Shown: positions 1 through 8,680, numbered from the stretch's first letter. The stretch is DNA of 57,941 nt from Actinomycetota bacterium (GCA_013695465.1 JACDAL010000069.1:1-57941), one strand, 5' to 3'. Notes: generated from the sequence alone by a model not told the origin. Program-made: numbers and translations.

Positions 1-462
1 GGCGCCGCCATGATCCGCTCCAAGGGCGAGGCCGGCACCGGAAACGTGGTCGAGGCCGTGCGCCACATGCGGGCGATCACGTCTGAGATCAAGCGGCTGG
101 CCGGCATGCGCCCGGAGGAGCTGATGAGCGCCGCCAAGTCCCTTCAAGCACCCTACGAGCTCGTGAGGGAAGTGGCCGAGACCGGCACCCTGCCCGTGGT
201 GCTTTTCACCGCCGGGGGCATCGCCACTCCCGCCGACGCTGCGCTGATGATGCAGCTCTCTGCGGACGGGGTCTTCGTCGGCTCGGGCATCTTCAAGTCG
301 GAGGACCCGGCCCGGCGGGCGCGGGCCATCGTCGAGGCGACCACCTTCTTCGAGGACCCGGCCATCGTCGCCAAGGCGTCGCGCTCTCTCGGGGAGCCCA
401 TGGTCGGGATCAACCTGTCGCAGATGCCCGATTCCGAACGACTGGCTGTGCGTGGGTGGTGA
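1..462 (+). CDS. pdxS: Pyridoxal 5'-phosphate synthase lyase subunit PdxS (5'-truncated by window edge)
   Basis: This is the C-terminal half (153 residues) of the PdxS subunit, which makes PLP from ribose 5-phosphate, glyceraldehyde 3-phosphate and the ammonia supplied by PdxT. The fragment opens in frame at base 1 with [14 protein letters not shown], the conserved segment holding the second catalytic lysine of the TIM barrel. The phosphate-binding stretch [17 protein letters not shown] and the end-of-barrel [13 protein letters not shown] are intact. The family is about 290-300 residues, so roughly half lies upstream of the window. The stop TGA at 460-462 overlaps the GTG starts of pdxT, as expected for a translationally coupled pair. 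Confidence 0.97.
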   Translation, partial: GAAMIRSKGEAGTGNVVEAVRHMRAITSEIKRLAGMRPEELMSAAKSLQAPYELVREVAETGTLPVVLFTAGGIATPADAALMMQLSADGVFVGSGIFKSEDPARRARAIVEATTFFEDPAIVAKASRSLGEPMVGINLSQMPDSERLAVRGW

Positions 463-1031
463 AGGTCGGCGTCCTCGCCCTTCAGGGTGATGTGCGCGAG
501 CACTCCCGGGCGCTCGATGGGGCCGGCGCCACCGCGGTGCCGATCAAGACCCGGGTCGACCTCTCCTCGGTAGACGCCCTGGTCCTCCCCGGCGGCGAGT
601 CGACCACCATCGGCAAGCTTCTGGAGCGCTTCGGCCTGCTGCAGCCGGTGGTCGAACGAGCCCGCTCGGGTATGCCGCTGTTCGGCACCTGTGCGGGCAT
701 GATCCTCATGGCCAAGGAGATCACGGGGCCAGAGCTTGCCCCACTCCGCCTGAAGCTCATGGACATCTCGGTGAAGCGCAACGCCTACGGGCGCCAGGTC
801 GACTCCTTCGAGGCCGACCTCGACGTCGAGAGCCTCGACGCGCCGCTGACCGCGGCGTTCATCAGAGCTCCGGTGGTCGAGCGGGTGGGAGCCTGCGTGG
901 AGGTGCTGGCTCGGTGGGAGGATCGGCCCGTACTGGTGCGTCAGGGCAACCTGCTGGCGGCGAGCTTTCACCCCGAGATAACCGGCGACCATCGCCTTCA
1001 CGAGCTGTTCGTCTCATCGGTGGAGGGCTGA
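456..1031 (+). CDS. pdxT: Pyridoxal 5'-phosphate synthase glutaminase subunit PdxT
   Basis: This 191-residue class I glutamine amidotransferase hydrolyses glutamine and channels ammonia to PdxS. The glutamine-binding GGESTTI lies at about residues 46-52, the nucleophile is C79 in the elbow GTCAGM, and H172 and E174 in SFHPE complete the triad. The length is normal for the family. Two adjacent GTG codons (456 and 459) can start it, both inside the end of pdxS. Its TGA overlaps the yebC ATG by one base. Confidence 0.97.
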   Translation: MVKVGVLALQGDVREHSRALDGAGATAVPIKTRVDLSSVDALVLPGGESTTIGKLLERFGLLQPVVERARSGMPLFGTCAGMILMAKEITGPELAPLRLKLMDISVKRNAYGRQVDSFEADLDVESLDAPLTAAFIRAPVVERVGACVEVLARWEDRPVLVRQGNLLAASFHPEITGDHRLHELFVSSVEG

Positions 1032-1777
1032 TGTCCGGGCACTCGAAATGGTCGACGATCAAACGCAAGAAAGGCGCCGCCGACGCTCAGCGCAGCAAGC
1101 TATGGAGCAAGCTGCTGCGCTTCGTCGAGGTCGCGGCGAGGGAGGGTGGGGGCAATCTCGACGCCAACCCGACCCTTCAGAGCGCAGTGCAGAAGGCCAA
1201 GGAGAGCTCGGTTCCCAACGACAACATCCAGCGCGCCATCAAGCGCGGGACCGGCGAGCTCCAGGGGCAGACCTACGAGGAGGTCTCCTACGAGGGCTAC
1301 GGTCCGGGCGGGGTGGCCGTGCTCGTGCACTGCCTCACCAACAATCGCAACCGGGCCGCCCAGGAGGTCAGAGGGGCGTTCAACGGGGGCGGCGGCAAGC
1401 TCGCCGAGCCGGGCGCAGTGTCGTGGATGTTCGAGTCCAAGGGCATCGTGATCGTGTCCAAGGACTCCGCCACCGAAGACGACGTCTTCCTGGTCGCAGC
1501 CGATGCGGGGGCCGAGGACGTGCGCGGCTCGGAGGAGTCCATCGAGGTCGTGGCGCCCCCGGAGGCCTACCGGGAGGTGCGCAGGGCGCTCGAGGAGCAG
1601 GGCATGGTGATCGAGTCCGACGAGCTCACCCAGGTGCCGAAGACCACGATCCCGCTCGAGGGCTCCGAGGCCAAGCGCGTCCTCCACCTCATTGACACGC
1701 TGGAGGAGCTCGACGATGTCTCGGAGGTCCATGCGAACTTCGACATCCCCGATGAGGTCCTGGCCGCCATCGCCTGA
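1031..1777 (+). CDS. yebC: YebC/PmpR family DNA-binding or translation-associated regulator
   Basis: This 248-residue protein starts [18 protein letters not shown], the family's near-invariant N-terminus, which fixes the ATG at 1031 even though the frame stays open further upstream. NNRNRAAQEVR and GKLAEPGAVSWMFESKG are conserved core stretches. Members have been described as transcriptional regulators and more recently as helping ribosomes through difficult peptide stretches; the sequence does not decide between these. The position between pdxT and ruvC is common in actinobacteria. A family 1 repeat and an SOS box separate it from ruvC, so ruvC has its own promoter region. Confidence 0.95.
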   Translation: MSGHSKWSTIKRKKGAADAQRSKLWSKLLRFVEVAAREGGGNLDANPTLQSAVQKAKESSVPNDNIQRAIKRGTGELQGQTYEEVSYEGYGPGGVAVLVHCLTNNRNRAAQEVRGAFNGGGGKLAEPGAVSWMFESKGIVIVSKDSATEDDVFLVAADAGAEDVRGSEESIEVVAPPEAYREVRRALEEQGMVIESDELTQVPKTTIPLEGSEAKRVLHLIDTLEELDDVSEVHANFDIPDEVLAAIA

Positions 1778-1798
1778 GGTCACCGGCCGGCCCCCATT

Positions 1799-1852
1799 CG
1801 CGTTTTGAGCGTCTCTCGACGCGGTTTTCCGCACTGACAGGCGCTCAAAAAC
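1799..1852 (+). repeat. Family 1 short palindromic repeat, copy 1
   Basis: About 54 bp starting CGCGTTTTGAGCG. It contains an inner hairpin GCGG-TTTT-CCGC and outer arms TTTTGAGCG / CGCTCAAAA that pair perfectly, making this the most symmetrical of five related copies. The others are at 19450-19502, 20510-20562, 53757-53803 and 55745-55797. It lies between yebC and the ruvC SOS box. There is no T-tract, so a simple terminator is unlikely. Confidence 0.85.
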
Positions 1853-1921
1853 CGTCCGGGTCGGTCTGTGCCGGTCCTCGCGAAAGCCGGGCCTCCGTCC
1901 CAAGCCTCGGCTAGGCTTCAA

Positions 1922-1937
1922 TCGAACAAGCGTTCGA
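1922..1937 (+). promoter_or_regulatory. LexA (SOS) box upstream of ruvCAB
   Basis: The sequence TCGAACAAGCGTTCGA is a perfect match to the actinobacterial SOS box TCGAAC-N4-GTTCGA. It ends 19 nt before the ruvC ATG. The ruv genes belong to the LexA regulon in mycobacteria, so DNA-damage control is inferred here. A second perfect box controls the dnaE2 cassette at 20607-20622. Confidence 0.88.
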
Positions 1938-1956
1938 GAAGCGAGAGGATCAGCTC

Positions 1957-2463
1957 ATGAGGGTCATCGGGATCGACCCCGGCGTCGCCACCACCGGCTA
2001 CGGGGTCGTCGATAAGCGCGGCTCGGGACTCACTTCCGTCGCCTCCGGGGCGGTGCGCACGCACGCCGGTACCCCGGCGGCCGAACGGCTGCTGCAACTG
2101 CGGAGCGCGCTGGCGGCGCTGTTGTCCGAGCATCGGCCCGACATCTTCGTAATCGAGCGGCTCTTCTTCAACGCCAACGTCCGGACCGCCATGGCGGTGG
2201 GCCAGGCCGCGGGGGTGGCGTTGTTGTGCGCCGCGGAGGCGGGGCTCGAGACCCGTCACTACACGCCGCTCGAGGTCAAGCTGTCGGTGGTCGGGGTGGG
2301 CCGAGCCTCCAAGGCCCAGGTTCAGGCAATGGTTGCCGCGCTGTTGAAGCTGCCCACAGTCCCCCAGCCGGCGGACGCCGCCGACGCCTGCGCGCTCGCC
2401 ATCTGCCATCTCAATCGTTCCGGCCTTGCCTCTGCGGTCGCACGCGCGGAGCACGCCCGATGA
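1957..2463 (+). CDS. ruvC: Crossover junction endodeoxyribonuclease RuvC
   Basis: This 168-residue resolvase cleaves Holliday junctions in partnership with RuvAB. The four acidic catalytic residues are visible: D7 in GIDPG, E67 in VIERLFF, and D140 and D143 in ADAADACALAI. The length is normal. The ATG at 1957 follows a GAGAGG ribosome-binding site and the SOS box. Its stop overlaps the ruvA start (ATGA at 2460-2463), so the two are co-translated. Confidence 0.97.
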   Translation: MRVIGIDPGVATTGYGVVDKRGSGLTSVASGAVRTHAGTPAAERLLQLRSALAALLSEHRPDIFVIERLFFNANVRTAMAVGQAAGVALLCAAEAGLETRHYTPLEVKLSVVGVGRASKAQVQAMVAALLKLPTVPQPADAADACALAICHLNRSGLASAVARAEHAR

Positions 2464-3056
2464 TCGGGTTTTTAGAGGGGGAGGTGGCGGGACGCGACGA
2501 GGGCGGCTGCTTTCTCCAGGTGGGAGGCGTCGGCTATCGCCTGAGCTGCTCGTCTACCACCATGCGGGCCCTGCCCCCAGCAGGCGGCAGGGTCCGCCTG
2601 TGGACCCACCTCCACGTCCGTGAGGACGCCCTCGTGCTCTACGGCTTTTCTACCGAGGCCGAGCAGTCATTGTTCGAGGGCCTGGTCACGGTCTCAGGAG
2701 TGGGTCCCAAAGTCGCGCTGGCCGTGTGCTCGGCTCACGCCCCAGACGCGTTGCGCCGAATTCTGGCCACCGGTGACATTGCGAGCCTCAGCGCAATTCC
2801 CGGGATCGGCAAGAAGACCGCGGCCCGCATCGTCTTGGACCTCAAGGAGAAGCTCGCGTTGCCCGGCCTCGAGATCGTTTTGGACGGCGAGCATGTCCAC
2901 TTGGCCCGGGCGCGCTCGGCGCTCGAGAACCTCGGCTACTCCACAGCCGAGGTCCGCTCCGTGCTGGCAGGGCTCGAGCCCGCCGCAGACGACGGTGTCG
3001 AAGAGGTGGTCCGTAGCGCGCTGCGGGCTCTAGCGGAAGAGCGGCGCCGAGCGTGA
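2460..3056 (+). CDS. ruvA: Holliday junction branch migration protein RuvA
   Basis: This 198-residue DNA-binding component of the RuvAB motor begins MIGFLEGEV. It has the OB-fold N-domain (WTHLHVREDALVLYGF), two helix-hairpin-helix motifs (VSGVGPKVA and IPGIGKKTA) and a C-terminal RuvB-binding domain (ALENLGYSTAEV). The ATG at 2460 is set by the 4-nt overlap with ruvC. The stop lies inside the first unit of a tandem repeat that fills the gap to ruvB, so ruvB is not tightly overlapped. Confidence 0.97.
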   Translation: MIGFLEGEVAGRDEGGCFLQVGGVGYRLSCSSTTMRALPPAGGRVRLWTHLHVREDALVLYGFSTEAEQSLFEGLVTVSGVGPKVALAVCSAHAPDALRRILATGDIASLSAIPGIGKKTAARIVLDLKEKLALPGLEIVLDGEHVHLARARSALENLGYSTAEVRSVLAGLEPAADDGVEEVVRSALRALAEERRRA

Positions 3057-3175
3057 GCGAGCAGTCAAACTGGCGTGAGCGAGCAGTCAAACTGGCGTAA
3101 GCAAGCAGTCAAACTGGCGTGAGCAAGCAGTCACCGGCGTGAGCGAGCAGGTCGAACCGGCGTGAGCGAGGAGGT
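3051..3175 (+). repeat. Tandem 22-bp repeat spanning the ruvA stop to the ruvB start
   Basis: Units begin at 3051, 3073, 3095, 3117, 3137 and 3160. Units 1 and 2 are identical (GCGTGAGCGAGCAGTCAAAC plus TG). Unit 3 has two substitutions. Units 4 and 5 are 20 and 23 bp and more diverged. Unit 6 runs into ruvB. The ruvA stop is in unit 1 and the ruvB GTG start is in unit 6. Unit lengths are not multiples of three, and the upstream GTG that is in frame with ruvB (3075) runs into a stop, so the array is untranslated spacer. Confidence 0.93.
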
Positions 3176-4199
3176 CCTTCTCCCCGAGCCCGAGCTGGGG
3201 GAGCGCGAGGCAGAGAGCTCCCTGCGCCCTCGGACTTTGGAGGAGTTCGTGGGCCAGTCGGACCTCAAAGAGCATCTCTCGATCGTGCTGGAAGCTGCGG
3301 CGGGACGCTCGGAGCCGGTCGGGCACCTCCTTCTGTGCGGCCCCCCGGGCCTCGGCAAGACGACGCTCGCCCACGTCGTGGCCCACGAGATGGGCGCCAG
3401 CATCCGCCAGACTTCGGGACCGGCCCTCGAGCGGGCGGGTGATCTGGCTGCGATTCTCACCAACCTGGAGGACTCAGACGTGTTGTTCGTCGACGAGACC
3501 CACCGCCTGCCTCGAGTTGTCGAAGAGGTGCTCTACCCGGCGATGGAGGACGGGCAGCTCGACCTCGTCATTGGCAAGGGGCCGAGCGCCCACACGATCA
3601 GGCTCGACCTGCCCCGCTTCACCCTGGTAGGTGCCACTACCCGAGCGGGCCTCATCACCGGGCCCCTGCGCAGCCGCTTCGAGCTGATCGAGCGCCTCGA
3701 CCTCTACCCCGCCTCGGACCTCGAGCGCATCGTTACCCGCTCGGCCGCCATCCTGCAGGTCGAACTTGACGCCGGAGGCGCGCAGGAGATCGCCCGGCGG
3801 GCCCGGGGCACCCCCCGCATCGCCAACCGTCTGCTGCGCCGGGTGCGCGATTACGCCCAGGTGCGCGCCCAGGGCATCATCGACCGCGCCGTCGCCCGTC
3901 GAGCCCTGGAGGTGTTCCGGGTGGACGAGCGCGGGCTGGACAAGGTCGATGCAGCGATCCTCGATGCGCTCGTGCGGCGCTTTCGTGGAGGTCCGGTCGG
4001 GCTCTCCACGCTGGCCGTGGCGGTGGGGGAGGAAACCGACACCCTCGAGGACGTCTACGAACCCTATCTAATGCAGATCGGGTTCCTCGCCCGCACGCCC
4101 CGGGGCCGCGTCGCCACTCCCGACGCCTTCGCCCACCTGGGCGTGGAGCCGCCCCCACCGGAGCCGAATCTGTTCGGAGCCGGAGGGCGCGGTGGGTGA
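3162..4199 (+). CDS. ruvB: Holliday junction branch migration ATPase RuvB
   Basis: This 345-residue AAA+ hexameric motor drives branch migration with RuvA. Walker A is GPPGLGKTT (about residues 60-68), Walker B reads [10 protein letters not shown] (usually DEIHRL), sensor 1 is GATTRAG, and the arginine-finger region is GPLRSRFE. The C-terminal winged helix ([17 protein letters not shown]) follows, then a Pro-rich tail ending [12 protein letters not shown]. The GTG start lies inside the last unit of a tandem repeat whose GAGCGAG segments may act as a weak ribosome-binding site. Confidence 0.97.
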   Translation: MSEEVLLPEPELGEREAESSLRPRTLEEFVGQSDLKEHLSIVLEAAAGRSEPVGHLLLCGPPGLGKTTLAHVVAHEMGASIRQTSGPALERAGDLAAILTNLEDSDVLFVDETHRLPRVVEEVLYPAMEDGQLDLVIGKGPSAHTIRLDLPRFTLVGATTRAGLITGPLRSRFELIERLDLYPASDLERIVTRSAAILQVELDAGGAQEIARRARGTPRIANRLLRRVRDYAQVRAQGIIDRAVARRALEVFRVDERGLDKVDAAILDALVRRFRGGPVGLSTLAVAVGEETDTLEDVYEPYLMQIGFLARTPRGRVATPDAFAHLGVEPPPPEPNLFGAGGRGG

Positions 4200-4241
4200 T
4201 CCAATGGAGCGCAGGTAGTGGATCGCCCAACGTGGGGTCTG

Positions 4242-4262
4242 TGGGTACCGGAACGGTACCCA
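4242..4262 (+). repeat. Perfect inverted repeat between ruvB and yajC
   Basis: TGGGTACCG-GAA-CGGTACCCA forms a 9-bp perfect stem with a 3-nt loop, 43 nt after the ruvB stop. No T-run follows. It could be a U-less transcription end or an operator. The rest of the 239-nt gap (4200-4438) holds nothing else I can name; yajC has the ribosome-binding site AAAAGGA at about 4423. Confidence 0.6.
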
Positions 4263-4438
4263 GCGGCCCAACCTGGGAGCATCAGTGTCTTCGATTTCGG
4301 GGCCGCCGACCATCCCATGAGGTGACAGCACGACTATTTCGCTGCGGCGGTAGACTACAAGATCGAGCCGCGTCTGGCGGCTTTTGTCGCGTAACCCACA
4401 GCTTGCCAAGTTCTACCTGAGAAAAGGACGGATTCACC

Positions 4439-4741
4439 ATGGAAGGCGCATCGAGCCTCATCTTCCTGATCCTTATGGGAGCCATCTTCTACTTCATGTT
4501 GGTTCGGCCACAGCGCAGGCGGGTACAGCAGCACCGGGCGCTAGTGGACACCCTTTCTGTAGGCGACGAGGTCGTGACGATTGGGGGGCTTTTCGGTACG
4601 ATCACCCGCCTGAACGACGATGACGTCGAGCTTCGGGTGGACGGCTCCACGACCCTGCGCTTTCTCAAGACGTCGATCGCACGGGTCGTGATCGTGGACG
4701 AGCACGCGGACGAAGCGCGCGAGGAAGAGCCGCAGCCATGA
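4439..4741 (+). CDS. yajC: Sec translocase accessory subunit YajC
   Basis: This 100-residue single-pass membrane protein belongs to the SecDF-YajC complex. The helix SSLIFLILMGAIFYFMLVRP is at residues 4-23. It is followed by the family-typical QRRRVQQHRALVDTLSVGDEV and the GGLFGTI segment of the small cytoplasmic domain, then an acidic tail. It overlaps the next gene by 4 nt (ATGA), so the HD-domain gene is expected to be translated together with the sec genes. Confidence 0.95.
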   Translation: MEGASSLIFLILMGAIFYFMLVRPQRRRVQQHRALVDTLSVGDEVVTIGGLFGTITRLNDDDVELRVDGSTTLRFLKTSIARVVIVDEHADEAREEEPQP

Positions 4742-5520
4742 GCCGGGCCGCCGACGCGGCCGGACAGGGGCATATTGAGGAGCTGGGCCGAGACCGCAAG
4801 GAGGCCCGGCCGGTGGGTCCGGCCCCCGAGCCCGGGGGCCGGCAGAGCTCGGTTTCCCTGGCCGATGTTCAGGCTCACGAGGGGGTCCAGACCTTCATCG
4901 CCCTGGCCGACCGCCACCTCGGCCAGATCGGCTACACCGAGCACGGCTTCCGCCACGCGGGTCTGGTTTCCAAGATCTCCTACAACGTCCTCCACCGCCT
5001 CGGCTTCGAGGAGCGGGACAAGGAGCTCGCGGCCATCTCCGGTTACCTCCACGACATGGGCAACTTCGTGTCGCGCTCCTTCCACTCTCAAACCGGCGCG
5101 ACGATCACCTACGACCTCCTGCGCGAGCTCGGCATGAGCTACAAGGAAGTGGGGCTCATCCTGGCCGCCATCGGCAACCATGAGGAGGAGTTCGGCCACC
5201 CCGTCAACGCCATCGGAGCGGCGCTGATCGTGGCCGACAAGTCGGACGTCCACCGCAGCCGGGTGCGAGCCAAGGACCCGACCTTGTTCGACATCCATGA
5301 TCGCGTCAACTACGCGGTAGAGCGGTCGTTCCTGCGAGTCGACGCCCCGCACCGGACTTTGACTTTGGAGCTAACGATCGACACCGAGCTTGCCGATGTC
5401 ATGGACTACTTCGAGATATTCCTGTCGCGCATGGTGATGTGCCGCCGGGCGGCCGAGTATCTCGAATGCCGCTTCAAGATCGATATCAACGGCGAGCGGG
5501 TCCTTTCGACGGAGAGCTGA
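4738..5520 (+). CDS. HD-domain phosphohydrolase embedded in the yajC-secDF operon
   Basis: This 260-residue protein has a complete HD metal-binding set: H73 in EHGFRH, H105-D106 in YLHDMGN, H116, H148 in GNHEEE, and D167/D170 in VADKSDVHRSR. The first ~45 residues are low-complexity and probably disordered. The family hydrolyses phosphate esters or nucleotides; no substrate can be read from the sequence. It is locked into the operon by an ATGA overlap with yajC and a one-base gap to secD. That suggests a role tied to the translocon or to nucleotide signalling at the membrane, but this is inference. No membrane segment is visible. Confidence 0.85.
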   Translation: MSRAADAAGQGHIEELGRDRKEARPVGPAPEPGGRQSSVSLADVQAHEGVQTFIALADRHLGQIGYTEHGFRHAGLVSKISYNVLHRLGFEERDKELAAISGYLHDMGNFVSRSFHSQTGATITYDLLRELGMSYKEVGLILAAIGNHEEEFGHPVNAIGAALIVADKSDVHRSRVRAKDPTLFDIHDRVNYAVERSFLRVDAPHRTLTLELTIDTELADVMDYFEIFLSRMVMCRRAAEYLECRFKIDINGERVLSTES

Positions 5521-5521
5521 A

Positions 5522-6949
5522 ATGCGCACCAAGAGGTATCGCATCCACCTGATAGTCGCGCTGGTGGTGGCGCTCGGCGGCTTCGCCGCGATCGTAGCCA
5601 CCCGAACCGCCCCCCGCCTGGGGCTCGACCTCGAGGGCGGGATCAGCGTCACCCTGACCGCAACCGGAGACGTCAACTCCCAGGTGCTTCAGAAGACCGT
5701 CGAGATCATCCGCGAGCGCATCGACTCCCTCGGGGTCGCCGAGCCCGAGGTGACTGCGGCGGGCACCGACAACATCCTCATCCAGCTCCCCGGCATCAAG
5801 GACGACCAGCGGGCGCTCGAGGTCATCGGCACCACGGCGCAGCTGACCTTCAGACAGGTGCTCGAGCAAGTTCCCCCCACCGCGCCGGACAAGCAGCGCC
5901 CGGAGGTCACCAAGCAAGCGGGCACCGAGGTCAACGACCAGGAGGTCGTCTACCCCGACGCTGAGGGCGGCTCGAACGCGCCCCTCTACCGGCTTGCGCC
6001 CGCCACTCTTACGGGAGACGTCATCACCAAGGCTCAGGGGGTCGTCGACCCCACCTCGGGCCAGTGGTCCGTCTCTTTGGACATGAACTCCGAGGGCGCA
6101 GATCGGTGGGCGAGCTTCACCAGTCGTCTCGCGTGCCTCCGGGACAAGGGCGAGCAGGTAAAGAGCCAGGTCGCCATCGTGCTCGACGGCAAGGTCGAGA
6201 GCGCGGCCGGGATGCAGGATCCGGCCAGCGCCGGCGGTTCCGGAGGGGTCGCTTGCGGCGACGGCATCACCGGTGGTGAGACACAGATCGACTCCTCCGG
6301 GGAGCAGGACGCCAAGGATCTCGCCCTCGTGCTCAAGACCGGTGCGCTGCCGATAACCCTGGAGCAATCAGAGGTCGTCAAGGTGTCTCCGACGCTGGGA
6401 CGAGACTCGCTCACCGCCGGTCTCAGGGCCGGGATCCTGGGACTGGCTCTGGTGGTCGTCTACATGCTCCTCTACTACCGGGGGCTGGGGGTGGTGGTGT
6501 GGGTGGGCCTTATCCTCTTCTCGGCCACGATCTATTCGGTAATGGCACTTCTGGGTGAGTATGCGGGTCTGTCGTTGAGTCTCGCCGGAGTGGCCGGGAT
6601 CATCGTGTCAATCGGGATCACCGCCGACTCCTACATTGTCGCTTTCGAGCGGCTCAAAGACGAGCTCAATTCCGGCAAGACGCTGAGGGCCGCGGTCGAG
6701 CGGGGTATGAAGCGCGCCTTTCGCACCATCCTCGTGGCGGACGCGGTCACGGCCTCGGCGGCCGTGATCCTCTTCGTCCTGGCTGTGGGCTCGGTCCGGG
6801 GCTTTGCCCTGACCTTGGGGCTGGCGACCGTGCTCGACGTGCTCATCGCTTACTTCTTCACCCGCCCGGCCGTCCACTTGCTGGCCGCCTCAAGCCTCAG
6901 CCGCAACCGTCTGGTCGGCCTCAGGGGCGCGCTCGGGACTTCGGCATGA
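5522..6949 (+). CDS. secD: Protein translocase subunit SecD
   Basis: This 475-residue membrane protein works with SecF to draw exported proteins across using the proton-motive force. It has an N-terminal TM helix (IHLIVALVVALGGFAAIVA), the LGLDLEGGI motif, a large extracytoplasmic P1 region (about 40-280), and five C-terminal TM helices. These include AGVAGIIVSIGITADSYIVA, where DSY stands in for the enterobacterial DAN, as I recall for actinobacterial SecD. It starts one base after the HD gene stop and overlaps secF by ATGA. Confidence 0.96.
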   Translation: MRTKRYRIHLIVALVVALGGFAAIVATRTAPRLGLDLEGGISVTLTATGDVNSQVLQKTVEIIRERIDSLGVAEPEVTAAGTDNILIQLPGIKDDQRALEVIGTTAQLTFRQVLEQVPPTAPDKQRPEVTKQAGTEVNDQEVVYPDAEGGSNAPLYRLAPATLTGDVITKAQGVVDPTSGQWSVSLDMNSEGADRWASFTSRLACLRDKGEQVKSQVAIVLDGKVESAAGMQDPASAGGSGGVACGDGITGGETQIDSSGEQDAKDLALVLKTGALPITLEQSEVVKVSPTLGRDSLTAGLRAGILGLALVVVYMLLYYRGLGVVVWVGLILFSATIYSVMALLGEYAGLSLSLAGVAGIIVSIGITADSYIVAFERLKDELNSGKTLRAAVERGMKRAFRTILVADAVTASAAVILFVLAVGSVRGFALTLGLATVLDVLIAYFFTRPAVHLLAASSLSRNRLVGLRGALGTSA

Positions 6950-8115
6950 GCGGGACCTGGGGCCGCCTCTACCGCGGCGAAACCGAGATTGATTTCATCG
7001 GCCGGCGCCGGTTGTGGTTTTTGATCTCCGGTGTCGTGCTCGGCATCAGCCTCTTGGCGCTGGTTTTCAACGGGCTCGACTACGGCATCGAGTTCCGAGG
7101 AGGCGTGCAGATCCAGGCTCCCGTGCCCGCTTCGGGCCCCCTCGGCGATGCGTCGCAGTCGGAGATAACGACGGCGCTTCGTGACGCGTTGGCGCCCCTG
7201 GGCGCCACCGATGCTCAAGTGCAGGTGACTGCGGAGGAGCCGCGTACTGTGATCGTGCAGACCGAGGAGGTCTCGGACCCCCGGGCTCAGGACAGGGTCG
7301 TGGCGGCGGTGGCCGAAACGACCGGGGCCGACCTCGACGCGACGGACAGTCAGCGCATCGGCAGCCGCTGGGGGGCCGAGATCACCGGCAAGGCGTTGCG
7401 CGCCCTGATTGTGTTCCTGATCGTGGTGAGCGTCTTCATCTCCTGGCGCTTCGAGTGGAAGATGGCCGTGGGCGCAATGGTGGCGCTGGTTCACGATCTC
7501 GTGATCACCGCCGGCATCTATTCGCTGGTCGGTTTCGAGGTGACGCCTTCCACGATCATTGCCATCCTCACGATCCTCGGTTACTCGCTCTACGACACCG
7601 TGGTCGTGTTCGACAAGGTCGAAGAGAACACTGCCCTGTACGCAACATCAGGCCGTATGACCTACGAAGCTTCCGCGAACCTGGCCCTGAACCAGGTATT
7701 CATGCGCTCGCTCAACACTTCACTGGCGACATTGATTCCGGTGGCGGCGCTGCTGTTCGTCGGAGCGGGTTTGCTGGGGGCGGGCACGCTCAAGGACCTC
7801 GCCCTCGCCCTCTTCGTCGGGATTCTTACCGGCGCCTATTCGTCGATCTTCGTCGCCACCCCGCTTCTGTCGATGCTCAAAGAGAACGAGCCGCGTTACA
7901 AGAGCGTGCGCGAGAAGAAGACGCGGGAGTCGACGCGGGCGCCACTCGTTCCCGTGCCGGTCGGGGCGGGCTCGGCGCCCTCGCCCGACAATGTGCCCGC
8001 AACGTCGGCTCCGCGAGCCCAGACGCCGGCGTCGCCTCCTCAGCCAAAACCGGCGCAGGCCAACGCCCGGCCCCGAGCAGGAGTCAAGAAAGCGAAGCGT
8101 CGAAAGCGGCGCTGA
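6946..8115 (+). CDS. secF: Protein translocase subunit SecF
   Basis: This 389-residue partner of SecD has the first TM helix LWFLISGVVLGISLLALVF, the GLDYGIEFRGGVQI motif, a periplasmic domain, then five TM helices including TIIAILTILGYSLYDTVVVF. From about residue 320 the protein is a Pro/Ala-rich, strongly basic cytoplasmic tail ending KKAKRRKRR, longer than in model SecF proteins and possibly ribosome- or lipid-contacting. Co-translation with secD is set by the ATGA overlap. Confidence 0.96.
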   Translation: MSGTWGRLYRGETEIDFIGRRRLWFLISGVVLGISLLALVFNGLDYGIEFRGGVQIQAPVPASGPLGDASQSEITTALRDALAPLGATDAQVQVTAEEPRTVIVQTEEVSDPRAQDRVVAAVAETTGADLDATDSQRIGSRWGAEITGKALRALIVFLIVVSVFISWRFEWKMAVGAMVALVHDLVITAGIYSLVGFEVTPSTIIAILTILGYSLYDTVVVFDKVEENTALYATSGRMTYEASANLALNQVFMRSLNTSLATLIPVAALLFVGAGLLGAGTLKDLALALFVGILTGAYSSIFVATPLLSMLKENEPRYKSVREKKTRESTRAPLVPVPVGAGSAPSPDNVPATSAPRAQTPASPPQPKPAQANARPRAGVKKAKRRKRR

Positions 8116-8145
8116 CCACTTCGACCAGTTGAGCTAGGAGAGGGC

Positions 8146-8679
8146 ATGGAACCTCAAACGAATCACGAGTGGCTCAAGGACCACATCCGGGATATCCCGG
8201 ACTTTCCCAAGCAGGGTGTGGTTTTCAAGGACATAACTCCCCTGCTCGCGGATAAGAAGGCATTCACGTACACGATCGATGCCATCGCTCATCACTACGA
8301 CCGCGACGAGATCGACAAGGTGCTGGGGATCGAGGCGCGCGGTTTCATCGTGGCCGCCCCCCTCGCCTACCGATTCACCGCCGGCCTCATCCCTGTGAGA
8401 AAGAAGGGCAAGCTTCCGTGGAAGGTGGAAACCGAAAAGTACGAGCTCGAATACGGCTTCGACCATCTCGAGATCCACAAGGATGCCATCGAGCCCGGCG
8501 AGCGCATACTGATAGTCGACGACGTGCTCGCAACCGGGGGCACGGCCCAGGCCACCGCCGGACTCACCGAGCGCTGCGGCGGGAAGGTAGCGGGCATCGC
8601 CACCATCATGGAGCTGTCTTTTCTTCACGGCCGCGACAAGCTCGGCGCCTACGAGTACTTCAGCCTTCTCCGCTACTGA
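8146..8679 (+). CDS. apt: Adenine phosphoribosyltransferase
   Basis: This 177-residue purine-salvage enzyme makes AMP from adenine and PRPP. The PRPP-binding loop ILIVDDVLATGGTA and the N-terminal IPDFPKQGVVFKDITPLL are diagnostic of Apt. A clear AGGAGAG ribosome-binding site precedes the ATG. The order secD-secF-apt-rel is common in actinobacteria. The gene is followed by a tandem family 2 repeat. Confidence 0.96.
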   Translation: MEPQTNHEWLKDHIRDIPDFPKQGVVFKDITPLLADKKAFTYTIDAIAHHYDRDEIDKVLGIEARGFIVAAPLAYRFTAGLIPVRKKGKLPWKVETEKYELEYGFDHLEIHKDAIEPGERILIVDDVLATGGTAQATAGLTERCGGKVAGIATIMELSFLHGRDKLGAYEYFSLLRY

Positions 8680-8680
8680 G

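Noticed and set aside
153-1001. Long minus-strand open frame antisense to pdxS/pdxT
   Set aside because: It is a high-GC shadow of two well-conserved genes on the other strand, shows no recognisable domain, and spans their junction.
3162-4199. RuvB Walker B variant DETHRL as a sign of inactivation
   Set aside because: The catalytic D-E pair and all other AAA+ motifs are intact; I-to-T is a mild change.
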